Made by a program: the position numbers and the translations under genes | Part shown: positions 20,962 through 29,045 of the stretch, piece by piece | Position numbering within the stretch: position 1 is the first letter of the stretch | How the letters are laid out: every line of letters begins with the position of its first letter | The notes under the pieces: model-generated | The model's input: only the letters and a program-made list of their open reading frames with translations | What the model was told of the DNA's origin: nothing | Databases searched by the model: none | NCBI GenBank assembly: GCA_036489755.1 | Contig: DASXFD010000062.1 | Span: 62,001-126,000 of the forward strand | Source: JABFXX01 sp036489755 | Lineage (GTDB): Bacteria > Myxococcota_A > Polyangia > Haliangiales > Haliangiaceae | Reading direction: 5' to 3' | Length of the DNA stretch: 64,000 nucleotides

Positions 20962-21530
20962 TGGGGCACCGGGTCGACGAGCATGCGCTTGGCGTCGTAG
21001 CAGAGGATGGTGACCATCACGAACGGGAACACCCAGAAGAAGTACCTGACCTCGTAGGCGCTCGTCGCGAAGCCGATGAGGTAGCCGGTGTACGCGACGA
21101 GCCGCTCCATCGCGTACGACTTGTAGTTCGTGGCGCGGCCGGCTCGCATGCCGTACACGACGCGCATCGCACCGTTGGCGATGCCGAGCGCGATCACGAG
21201 GATGACCGGCACGACCGGGGCCCAGCCGTACGCCGCGACGATCACGAGGCCGAAGCCGTAGCAGAGCGCGTCGGCGATCGCGTCGAAGAGCTCGCCGAAC
21301 GCGCTCCGGCAATCGAACACGCGCGCGACGAGCCCGTCGAGCTTGTCGAGCAGCCCGCAGATCAGCATGAACAGCGTCGCCCACTGGTGGTAGCCGTGCA
21401 TCACGGCCCACACGAACGGTGGCAGCGTCAGAAATCGCGACGCGGTCACAGCGTTCGCCGGGTTCCACGGCGAAACCGTGCGCGCTTCTGCGACCGCGGC
21501 CACGCTAGCCTGCTTGCGCTTGATCGTCAT
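20958..21530 (-). CDS. CDP-alcohol phosphatidyltransferase
   Basis: 190 residues with about five transmembrane segments. The family signature DxxDGxxAR...GxxxDxxxD is complete as DKLDGLVAR and GELFDAIAD. These integral membrane enzymes transfer a phosphatidyl group from CDP-diacylglycerol to an alcohol (glycerol phosphate, serine, inositol) or use CDP-alcohols as donors. The alcohol cannot be read from sequence. The gene overlaps the next phosphatidyltransferase by 26 bases and the small membrane protein by four. Confidence 0.9.
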   Translation of the reverse strand: MTIKRKQASVAAVAEARTVSPWNPANAVTASRFLTLPPFVWAVMHGYHQWATLFMLICGLLDKLDGLVARVFDCRSAFGELFDAIADALCYGFGLVIVAAYGWAPVVPVILVIALGIANGAMRVVYGMRAGRATNYKSYAMERLVAYTGYLIGFATSAYEVRYFFWVFPFVMVTILCYDAKRMLVDPVPQ

Positions 21531-22185
21531 CGACGACCAGGCCTGGATCGACGAACCGGTAGCGCTTCCACGCGAACCGCACGCGCTGGAGCAGCGACAC
21601 GTGGCTCATGATCGCGACGGCCCAGCAGCCGGCGAGCAGCGGCCGCGGATCGTGCAGCAGCGCGGTGAAGAACACGCCGAGCCCGTAATAGATCAGGAAC
21701 TCGGCCGAGCCGAACAGCCCGACGACGTCGACCGGGTGGCCGATCTTGCCCTTCTCGCGCCACACGTCTTGTTGGCTCTCGGCGTAGATCGACAGCTTGA
21801 TGATGACGTTCGTGAGCGCGCCGGTGATGCCGAAGCCGAGCACGATGAGCACGTGCGGGTAGTCGAACGACAGGTTCAGGCAGCCGCCCGCGTACATGAT
21901 GCCGAGCACCCAACGGTCGCAGACGTCGTCCATCACCGCGCCGAACGTGCTGCGCTGGTTGAAGTTGCGCGCCTTGTAGCCGTCGATGTGATCGACGAGC
22001 CCGCGCAGCACGAGCAACACGAAGCCGGGCCACCACATCGCGCGGTAGAACATCCAGCCGCCGACGAGCCCGATCACCGCACCGAGCGCCGTCCACGCAT
22101 TCGCGTGGATCGGCAGCTTGGCGAGCGCCGCCACGATCGGATGGATCAACCGATCGATGTGCTTGCGAAACGCGAACAGGTTCAT
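21505..22185 (-). CDS. CDP-alcohol phosphatidyltransferase (second, diverged)
   Basis: 226 residues. The catalytic signature is DHIDGYKAR followed by GAVMDDVCD, so all metal-binding aspartates are present. The hydrophobic profile matches a six-helix family member. It is clearly different from its neighbour, which argues for two distinct alcohol substrates or two consecutive steps rather than a recent duplication. A class III aminotransferase lies 33 bases upstream on the same strand. Confidence 0.9.
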   Translation of the reverse strand: MNLFAFRKHIDRLIHPIVAALAKLPIHANAWTALGAVIGLVGGWMFYRAMWWPGFVLLVLRGLVDHIDGYKARNFNQRSTFGAVMDDVCDRWVLGIMYAGGCLNLSFDYPHVLIVLGFGITGALTNVIIKLSIYAESQQDVWREKGKIGHPVDVVGLFGSAEFLIYYGLGVFFTALLHDPRPLLAGCWAVAIMSHVSLLQRVRFAWKRYRFVDPGLVVDDDQAQAG

Positions 22186-22218
22186 GGGCGGGCGAAAGGT
22201 ACCCTAGTTGGCTACGAG

Positions 22219-23520
22219 CTAGAGGCCCTTTCGGACGGCCTCGAGCGTCTTGCCGAGCGCGGCGACGAACGTGTCGATCTGACCCGCGGTCACCGACAGC
22301 GGCGGCTGCAGTCGCAGCACGTTGCCGTGGAGACCCGAGACGGTGATCAGCATGCCGCGTGCGTGGAGATCGTCCTTCACCTTCGCCATCTCGGCCTTGC
22401 CGAGGATCTCTTTCGTATCGCGGTTGCGGACGAGCTCGATGCCGCCGAGGAGGCCCGTGAAACGCACGTCGCCGATCCACGGATCGCGCAGCGCCCATGC
22501 GCGTTCGGTGAAGTGGTGGCCCATGTTCGCCGCATTCTCGACGAGCTTCTCGGCCTCGATCGCCGCGATCATCGCGAAGCCGGCCGCGGCCGACACCGCG
22601 TTGCCGCCCGACGTCGGCGTGGTGCCGCCGAAGAACGTCTTGCAGATCTTGTCGCCGGCCATCGCGCACGCCAATGATCCGACGCCGCCCGACAGGCCCT
22701 TGCCGCCGGTCATGATCTCGGGCTCGAGCCCGTAGTGATCGATCGCGAACATCCTGCCGGTGCGGCCGAGGCCGGTCTGGACCTCATCGGCGATCAGCAA
22801 GATCCCGCGCGCCTTGCGCACGCGCTCGACGCGATCCCACCACTTCTGCGGCGGCGCGAGCCCGCCGACCGCCTGGATCACCTCGGCGATGATCGCCGCG
22901 GTCTTGGGCCGTGCGTCGAGCTGCGCCTCGAGCCCGTCGAGGCACTCGGTCTTGCACGTCGACGCCGGGCCGTACTTGCAGCGATAGCAGTACGCGCACG
23001 GGATCGCGTAGTTGTCGGTGCCCATCGGCTTGCCGGCGCTGTCGCGGTACTTCTCGCTGGCCGTCACTTCGAGCGAGCCGAGCGTGAGGCCGTGGTAGCC
23101 GTTCTCGAGATACGCGACGTCCGACTTCTTCTCATACTGGCGCGCGAGCTTGAGCGCGAACTCGTTCGCCTCCGAGCCGCCGGTCGCGAAGAAGACCTTG
23201 TCGATCGTCTTCGGGGTCATCTCGACGAGCTTCTTCGCGAGCTTCACCATCGGCACCGAGCCGTGCTTGCCCGAGACCTGCAGCACGTCGTGCATCTGCT
23301 TGGTCGCGGCTTCGATGATGCGCGGATGGCAGTGGCCCGCGTTGTTCACGAAGTAGCCGGCGGTGAGATCGAGGAACTCCTTGCCGTGAACGTCGGTGAT
23401 CGTGCAGCCGCGTGCCTTCGCGACGATCACCGGCTCGCCGGCGGGATGCGCCCACGGGCGCATGACGTACTTGAGGTCGGCCGCCTCGAGGGCGGCGGCG
23501 TCGGTCAGCTCGTCGGTCAT
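22219..23520 (-). CDS. Class III (omega) PLP-dependent aminotransferase
   Basis: 433 residues. Conserved features include LDLTAGYFVNNAGHCHP, the cofactor region TGGSEANEFALKLAR, ENGYHGLTLGS, the aspartate in LLIADEVQTGLGRTG, and the Schiff-base lysine in TGGKGLSGG. A Cys-rich insert, PCAYCYRCKYGP followed by CKTEC, occurs in a subset of the family and may bind a metal or Fe-S cluster. Class III enzymes use omega-amino groups (GABA, ornithine, alanine-glyoxylate and others); the substrate is undetermined. It lies between a metallophosphoesterase and the phosphatidyltransferases. Confidence 0.93.
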   Translation of the reverse strand: MTDELTDAAALEAADLKYVMRPWAHPAGEPVIVAKARGCTITDVHGKEFLDLTAGYFVNNAGHCHPRIIEAATKQMHDVLQVSGKHGSVPMVKLAKKLVEMTPKTIDKVFFATGGSEANEFALKLARQYEKKSDVAYLENGYHGLTLGSLEVTASEKYRDSAGKPMGTDNYAIPCAYCYRCKYGPASTCKTECLDGLEAQLDARPKTAAIIAEVIQAVGGLAPPQKWWDRVERVRKARGILLIADEVQTGLGRTGRMFAIDHYGLEPEIMTGGKGLSGGVGSLACAMAGDKICKTFFGGTTPTSGGNAVSAAAGFAMIAAIEAEKLVENAANMGHHFTERAWALRDPWIGDVRFTGLLGGIELVRNRDTKEILGKAEMAKVKDDLHARGMLITVSGLHGNVLRLQPPLSVTAGQIDTFVAALGKTLEAVRKGL

Positions 23521-23556
23521 CGGAGTGCCCGAGGTATCTCACGACACAAACGAGTG

Positions 23557-24465
23557 TCAAGTTGAAGGGTTCGGCTGGAACGAATGAGCCTCGGGATGCC
23601 AGATGCGCACGTGATCTCCCGAGATCTTGCCGTCGGAGATCTCGTAGATCCGGTAACGCGCCGTACGGTGAGGTTTGTTGAAGTGATACGTGCCCGACGG
23701 AACACCGCGGACCGGCACGTCGCCGGTCGGCCCTGCGAGCATCTCGGTCATGTCGCGGTGCTCGTGGCCGTGCACGATCAGGTCTGCACCGAGGTCGTGG
23801 ATCACGTCGGCGAATCCCGCGTGGTCGCGGAGCCCGCGGATCTTGCTCTTCGACGCGCGACCCGCCGGCGGGTGATGGATCGCGACGACGCGCGCCTTGC
23901 CGGCGAGCCGCGGATCGCCGAGCACCTGGCGCAGCCGCGCGAGCTGGCGCTCGCCGATGCGGCCGTACGCGGTGAACCACGGCGTCGCGCGCGACGTGGT
24001 CACGCCGATCAACGCGAGGTCGCCGCGGATCCGCACGATCGGCCAGCGCGCGTCGTCGTCGATCTCGTCAGATGCGCCCGTGGGCCATTCCCAGCCCGGA
24101 TCGCAGCGGTGGTACTCGTCGAAGAATCGCGCGAACAGGCCGATGCCCTCGGCGACGTACGCGTCGTGATTGCCGGGCAGCACGGTGACGTTGTCGGGGC
24201 CGTTCGCGAGCTTGTCGAACCGCCCGCGCGCGAACGCGAACTCTTGTTCGAGCGCGAGGTTCGTGACGTCACCGGTGCACAGCACGTGCTCGATGCCCTG
24301 CGCGTTGAGGTCCTCGATCATCTCGTCGAACGCCGCGACGTGATAGTGGCGCGACCGGTTCGACAGCAGATTGGCCGCGCCGATCCAGCGCTTGTTCGCG
24401 AGCTTCATCAGGCCCGCGCCGTCGTGCGACAAGAGGTGCAGATCGGAGCAGTGCGCGAGTCTCAA
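23557..24465 (-). CDS. Calcineurin-like metallophosphoesterase
   Basis: 302 residues from a TTG start at 24465 with GG-rich sequence upstream; the first residues LRLAHCSDLHL are already the first metal motif (DxH), so a later start is excluded. Further motifs are LCTGDVTN (GDxxN), LPGNHDAY (GNHD), AIHHPP and HGHEHRD (GHxH). This makes an intact dimetal phosphoesterase of the 3',5'-cAMP phosphodiesterase/Icc-like group. It lies 14 bases after the enoyl-CoA hydratase gene and 36 bases before the aminotransferase, in the same operon. Confidence 0.9.
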   Translation of the reverse strand: MRLAHCSDLHLLSHDGAGLMKLANKRWIGAANLLSNRSRHYHVAAFDEMIEDLNAQGIEHVLCTGDVTNLALEQEFAFARGRFDKLANGPDNVTVLPGNHDAYVAEGIGLFARFFDEYHRCDPGWEWPTGASDEIDDDARWPIVRIRGDLALIGVTTSRATPWFTAYGRIGERQLARLRQVLGDPRLAGKARVVAIHHPPAGRASKSKIRGLRDHAGFADVIHDLGADLIVHGHEHRDMTEMLAGPTGDVPVRGVPSGTYHFNKPHRTARYRIYEISDGKISGDHVRIWHPEAHSFQPNPST

Positions 24466-24479
24466 GCCCCAGGCGTACG

Positions 24480-25172
24480 CTAGCCGGTCGGGATCGTCAA
24501 CGATCGCAGATCTTCCGGCGATCGCTCGCGGATGAGCTCGATCGTGCGGCCGCGCAGCCGCTGCTTGGTCTGCACGTACGCGCGCTTGGATAGCTTGCCG
24601 AGCCGGGCGGCCTCTTCGGTGGCCCGCGCGATCACCTGATCGGCCGCCACGACCTCGTCGAGCCAGCCGGCGCGCATCGCCTCGTCGGGCGCGTAGATGT
24701 GCGCCATCAGCGTGGCGCGCGCGAGCTCGGTGGTCGCGAGCCGATCGCGCGCCATCTCCATCGCGAGCACGGGCACCGGCAGGCCGATCGCGACCTCGTT
24801 GAGGCCGAGCTTGAACATGCCCGCCGCGCCGATCCGCACGTCGCCGGTGAGCACGACGAGCGCGCCGCCGGCGAGCGCGTGGCCGGTGCATGCGATCACG
24901 AGCGGCAGCTGCGCGTCGTAGAGCGCCATCAAGAGGTGGCCGCCGCGCGTCAGCATCGCGACCGCGTTCTCCATGCCGCTCATCATCACGCGCAGGTCGA
25001 ACCCGCCGCAGAAGCGCTCGGGCCGCCCCGCGAGCACCATCGCCGACGCTTCGCCTTCGGCTCGGCGCAACGCGTCCATCAGCGCGTCGATCATCTCGTA
25101 CGACAGCGCGTTCGCCTTGCCGTCGTCCATGCGCACGACGGCGACGCCGTTCTCGAGCTTGTAGTCGATCAT
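24480..25172 (-). CDS. Enoyl-CoA hydratase/isomerase family protein
   Basis: 230 residues, slightly short for the crotonase family (about 260). Oxyanion-hole motifs are RFCGGFDLR and GHALAGGALVV, and LNEVAIGLPVP carries a glutamate at the usual catalytic position. The second catalytic glutamate is not obvious. It acts on acyl-CoA thioesters; hydration or isomerisation cannot be told apart. The start overlaps the stop of the giant lipoprotein gene (ATGA). Confidence 0.9.
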   Translation of the reverse strand: MIDYKLENGVAVVRMDDGKANALSYEMIDALMDALRRAEGEASAMVLAGRPERFCGGFDLRVMMSGMENAVAMLTRGGHLLMALYDAQLPLVIACTGHALAGGALVVLTGDVRIGAAGMFKLGLNEVAIGLPVPVLAMEMARDRLATTELARATLMAHIYAPDEAMRAGWLDEVVAADQVIARATEEAARLGKLSKRAYVQTKQRLRGRTIELIRERSPEDLRSLTIPTG

Positions 25173-28100
25173 GGTGCAGCCAATAGCAGATTGTGGACCG
25201 GATCGTCGGCCGGGTTGAGCGAATCCCACGCGAGCACCGGCGAGCCGTGGCCCGTGGTGGCCGCGATGAAGAAGCCGTCGAGCAACGGGCCGCTCGCGAG
25301 ATCGTTCATGTTCCACGCGCCCGGCCCCATCCGCGTCGCGACGTCGACGTCGGCGTCGAGCGCGTCCTGATACGCGATCACCGGCGAGTCGTTGACGAGG
25401 TAGATCGCCGCCGCCGCGCCGACCGGGTGCGGTCGGTCGCCGGAGCGCTCGCCGTCGTCGACGACCTCGGGCGTGCCGGCCGTGCCGCCCTTCCACGACG
25501 TGTACATCACCTCGTTGCCGACGACGTCCTGATACGCGACGTGCACCGTGCCGTCGCTCGCGACCGCCGCGCTCGTCCACATGCCGCGGTTTTCTCCCGT
25601 GGTGCCGCCGTCGAGCACGGTCGGCGTGAACTGCGAGCTCTGCGGCGCGGTCTCGATGCCGAGCACGAGCGCGCCGGCGGTCCGGTCGTAGTAGCTGATC
25701 GCCAGCCGCGTGTCGGTGAGCTGCACGAGGCTCGGGAACAAGCCGGTGCCGGTCGGCACGTCGTAGACCGTCGGCGTAGCGACCGCGGCGACGCACGCGC
25801 CGTTGTAGCAAACGTCGGCGCTGCCGCAGCCGGCGTTGCAATCGGTCGTCGGCGTGACGCAGGTGTCGACGTCCGAGCCGGTGCCCGCCATGCACTCGTC
25901 GCCCATCGGGCACAGGCCGCCGCAGCTCGCGACCTCGGTGACGACCGTCGAGATCGTCCAGTCGCTCGCGCTCTGCGGATCGGTCGTGGTCGCGCGGGCG
26001 AGCCGCAGCTCGGTCGACACGTGGCCCATCTCGTCGGCGACGCCGATCGCGTCGTAGGCGATCGTCGGGTACTGGTTGCTGTCGGTGATCATGTGCGCGA
26101 ACAAGCCGATCTGCTCGCCCGCGATGTTCGGATCGACGACGTAGCTCGTCCAGTTGCCGTTCGACTCGAACGCGTACTTGAGATCGTTGTTGTCGCGGTC
26201 CTGATACGCGACGCGGCCGCTGTGGTTCGACAGCACGATCGCCGTCCATGCGCCGACGTTCGGGCCGGCGTCGGTGACGCCGCCGCGCCACGTGCTCGGA
26301 TCGTACGTCGCGGTCTCGTCGGGCACGCCGTCGATCGACTTGTACGTGATGTTGGTCATGTCGGTCGCATCGGCGATCACGAGGTCGCCGTACTTTTGAT
26401 CGTACGTCGCGACCAGCACGCGCTGATCGTCGCCGGCGATACTGGTCCAACGACCGATGGAGCCGGTCAGCGTGCCTTCCATGCATGCCGAGCTGCCGCA
26501 CGGGTTGTGCGAGCCGCAGCTGCAGCCCGGCAAGCACGCGAGCGCGGTGAGCCAGGTGATCGCGCCGAGCCGCTTGAGGCCGCGACGAATGCGGCGCATC
26601 GGCAACAGGATCAGCGCGAGCATCAGCGCGAGCGGCGCCGTCGCGCCGAAGCTGCCGCCCGTGGTGTTGCACGCGCAACCTTGCGGGCCGGCCATCGACG
26701 GATCGGCGAGCTTCTCGCCGCTCGGGCCGCGCGCCGGCAGCACGCCCATGCCGATCGGGATCGCCATGCGCGCCGGCGTGACGTCGGTGGTCGCCGGTTG
26801 GCCGGCGAGCCGCGAGCGCACCTCGATCTGATGGATGCCCGGCAGCCAGAACGTGGTCGGCGACAGCGTCGGGTGCGCGTTCTTGCTCCACGCGGTCCAC
26901 GTGCCGTGATCGAGCCGCAGCGAGAACTCGAGCTTGCTCGGATCTTGATCGATCGCGCCGAGCGTCAGCGTCACGCGCGCCGGCTGTGCATCGCGCCACT
27001 TCGTCGGGTCGCGCGCGATCTTGACATCGGGCTCGTCGACGTTCGCGACGTCGACGGTCGTGTGCACCAGCGGACCCGGCATCGCCGCCGTCGTGAGGTT
27101 CGCGAAGATCGCGAGGAAGTCACCGACGCCGTCGCCGTCGAGATCGTCGATCGCGGTGACCGCCGTGACCGACAGGTTCAGCCCGGCGAGCGACGGCAGG
27201 TTGATCGTGGGCAGCGCCGACGCGAGATCCGGCAGCACCAACCCGAGCAGCGTCGGGAACAGCGACGCGAGCTGCGCGGGTGTCTCGGTCACCGCCTCGG
27301 AGTTCTTGACCGACAGGTTCGTGAACGCGTTCGTGGTGTCGCCGAGCACCGGCTCGAGCGCGCCGCCCGTGCCGACCTGCATGCCGATCGGCAGGTCGAC
27401 GTCGGCGACGACGGTGAACACGCGGATCGGCTGGAAGTCGACCTTCGCGAAGAAGTCGATCTCGAGCGCGGCGAACTTCACGTCGAGCAGCGGATCGGTC
27501 AGCACGGTGTCGCCGCTGCCGTTCGTGGTGAACGTGTTGGTGCCGAGCGTGATCGTCGGCGGGGTTTGCGGCCGCAGGCCGATCGACATCGGCGAGTCGT
27601 TCTCGACGAGCTTGGTCAGCGAGCGCGACAACAGGCCGACCGTGTCGGTGTCGAGCTGGCTCACCTGATCGTGCGTGATCGTCAGGCAGAACAGGCCACC
27701 TTCGTAGCCGCCGTACGCGAGCTGCGCGAGCTGCGACTTGTGAAGGCCGATGCCGACGTCGAACGCGCTGCCCAAATACGTGTTGCCCTCGAGCGTCGTC
27801 GAGCGCGGCACGGTCGTCATCATGGGCTCGGTCGCCGGCGGGCCGCACATGTCGCGCGCCGAGCCGCCGGCCTCCATGCCACCGAGCAGGCCCAGCGAGA
27901 TGCCGGTCGCGGTGGTGCCGTTCGAGTCGAGCGTGGTGCTGTAGCCGCCCGCGACCTCGTACATGTCCATGCCGCCGGTCGTGCTCGGCGAGAAGCTCGC
28001 GAACAAGCTCGATGCTGGCAAGCGGCCGTCGAGGCCGAGCTCCTGCAAGCACGCGCTGCCTTCCATGCACTGGCCGGCGGTGCACGCGGTGCCGAACGGC

Positions 28101-28906
28101 GCGCAGTCGCTCGCCGTCGTGCAGGCCTTGCACAGCCCGCCGAACGCGCCGCCGATCGCGCTCGACAGCGGGCTCGCGAGCAAGCCCTGGATCGTCGACG
28201 CCGGGATGAAGTCGGCGACGTAGCAGAGCGCGTCGGTGATCGGGTTGACTGCGCCGATCGTGTAGTCGGAGCCCTCGAGCCCACTGACGCCGAGGCCGGC
28301 GGCACCGATCACGATGTTCGTCGTGCCCGCGGTCGCATCTTGATCGAGATCGATCGGCGCGGTGAGCGTGAGGTCCTGCGTGGTGCCCTTCGTCGTGTCG
28401 AGCGCGATCGTGCAGTTCGCGCCGGCGATCGTGACGATCAGCGGATCGACGGTCTTGATGCGCGCGCGCACCGTCACGTCGAGCTCGCCGTTCGGGGGCG
28501 CCGTGGTTTGCGGCGCGATCTGCATGCGCGGCAGATCGCCGGTGTGGAACGTGAGATCGATGTCGAGCGGGCCGCAATTCGGGATCGCCTGGTTGTTGCT
28601 GCAGCACACGTCGGTCGAGCCGCAGCTGACGATCGGATACGAGATCACGCCGCTCGAGCCGCTGCCGCCGAGCAAGCTGCCGACGAGCTGCGCGGGATCG
28701 GCGGTGATCGTCGCGAGCGCCGTCGGCGTGACGCGCACCTGGCCGGCATTCGCCGCGCGTTTGCCCGCCGGGAAGCCGCCGGGGATCGGCGTGATGCCGC
28801 AGCCGCTGCACCCTCCGCCGCCGCTACACGAGAACGCGAAGACGATCGCGATGACGACTACGAGCCCGCGAAGCTGAGCCCGACGACGACGACGGTTGTG
28901 CCGCAT
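25169..28906 (-). CDS. Giant lipoprotein with internal MYXO-CTERM-like junction (apparent fusion)
   Basis: 1245 residues. The N-terminus, LRGLVVVIAIVFAFSCSGGG, is a lipoprotein signal. The first 740 residues are beta-rich with scattered Cys clusters (CSTDVCC-like, LCKACTTASDCAPFGTAC), ending in a MYXO-CTERM-like tripartite motif: GCACN, a hydrophobic run LALMLALILLP, and RRIRR. Directly after it comes a second lipoprotein-type signal, LGAITWLTALACLPGC, and a second 440-residue body with propeller-like repeats (VATYDQKYGDLVIADAT, DRTAGALVLGIE) and a Cys-rich knot. ATG 26599 could start the second half alone. I take this as an in-frame fusion of two surface proteins; function unknown. Confidence 0.8.
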   Translation of the reverse strand: MRHNRRRRRAQLRGLVVVIAIVFAFSCSGGGGCSGCGITPIPGGFPAGKRAANAGQVRVTPTALATITADPAQLVGSLLGGSGSSGVISYPIVSCGSTDVCCSNNQAIPNCGPLDIDLTFHTGDLPRMQIAPQTTAPPNGELDVTVRARIKTVDPLIVTIAGANCTIALDTTKGTTQDLTLTAPIDLDQDATAGTTNIVIGAAGLGVSGLEGSDYTIGAVNPITDALCYVADFIPASTIQGLLASPLSSAIGGAFGGLCKACTTASDCAPFGTACTAGQCMEGSACLQELGLDGRLPASSLFASFSPSTTGGMDMYEVAGGYSTTLDSNGTTATGISLGLLGGMEAGGSARDMCGPPATEPMMTTVPRSTTLEGNTYLGSAFDVGIGLHKSQLAQLAYGGYEGGLFCLTITHDQVSQLDTDTVGLLSRSLTKLVENDSPMSIGLRPQTPPTITLGTNTFTTNGSGDTVLTDPLLDVKFAALEIDFFAKVDFQPIRVFTVVADVDLPIGMQVGTGGALEPVLGDTTNAFTNLSVKNSEAVTETPAQLASLFPTLLGLVLPDLASALPTINLPSLAGLNLSVTAVTAIDDLDGDGVGDFLAIFANLTTAAMPGPLVHTTVDVANVDEPDVKIARDPTKWRDAQPARVTLTLGAIDQDPSKLEFSLRLDHGTWTAWSKNAHPTLSPTTFWLPGIHQIEVRSRLAGQPATTDVTPARMAIPIGMGVLPARGPSGEKLADPSMAGPQGCACNTTGGSFGATAPLALMLALILLPMRRIRRGLKRLGAITWLTALACLPGCSCGSHNPCGSSACMEGTLTGSIGRWTSIAGDDQRVLVATYDQKYGDLVIADATDMTNITYKSIDGVPDETATYDPSTWRGGVTDAGPNVGAWTAIVLSNHSGRVAYQDRDNNDLKYAFESNGNWTSYVVDPNIAGEQIGLFAHMITDSNQYPTIAYDAIGVADEMGHVSTELRLARATTTDPQSASDWTISTVVTEVASCGGLCPMGDECMAGTGSDVDTCVTPTTDCNAGCGSADVCYNGACVAAVATPTVYDVPTGTGLFPSLVQLTDTRLAISYYDRTAGALVLGIETAPQSSQFTPTVLDGGTTGENRGMWTSAAVASDGTVHVAYQDVVGNEVMYTSWKGGTAGTPEVVDDGERSGDRPHPVGAAAAIYLVNDSPVIAYQDALDADVDVATRMGPGAWNMNDLASGPLLDGFFIAATTGHGSPVLAWDSLNPADDPVHNLLLAAP

Positions 28907-28983
28907 GATCCCTCGCCTCGAACCTCGCCCGCGGCGATGGCCGGGTCAAGCGAGACCTGGCGAGGTGAAGGCCGCCTATCGTG

Positions 28984-29006
28984 AAAATCACAACCTGTTG
29001 TAGGTT
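28984..29006 (-). terminator. Possible weak hairpin terminator after the Ig-like lipoprotein
   Basis: On the minus strand AACCT-ACAAC-AGGTT forms a five-pair hairpin followed by TGATTTT. It lies in the 139-base gap between two lipoprotein genes. The stem is short, so this may only attenuate. A 14-base perfect palindrome, GGGCCGGCCGGCCC, sits beside it at 29020-29033. Confidence 0.3.
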
Positions 29007-29045
29007 CACGCCTTCATGCGGGCCGGCCGGCCCTCCGGCGAGGCG

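Noticed and set aside
25193..28984. 1263-codon plus-strand open frame over the giant lipoprotein gene
   Set aside because: Composition is Arg/Val/His shadow-like and it overlaps completely a gene with lipobox, Cys clusters and coupled neighbours.
29020..29033. Perfect 14-base palindrome GGGCCGGCCGGCCC as an operator
   Set aside because: Self-complementary GGCC runs arise easily in DNA this GC-rich and it lies downstream of one gene and over 100 bases from the next start.
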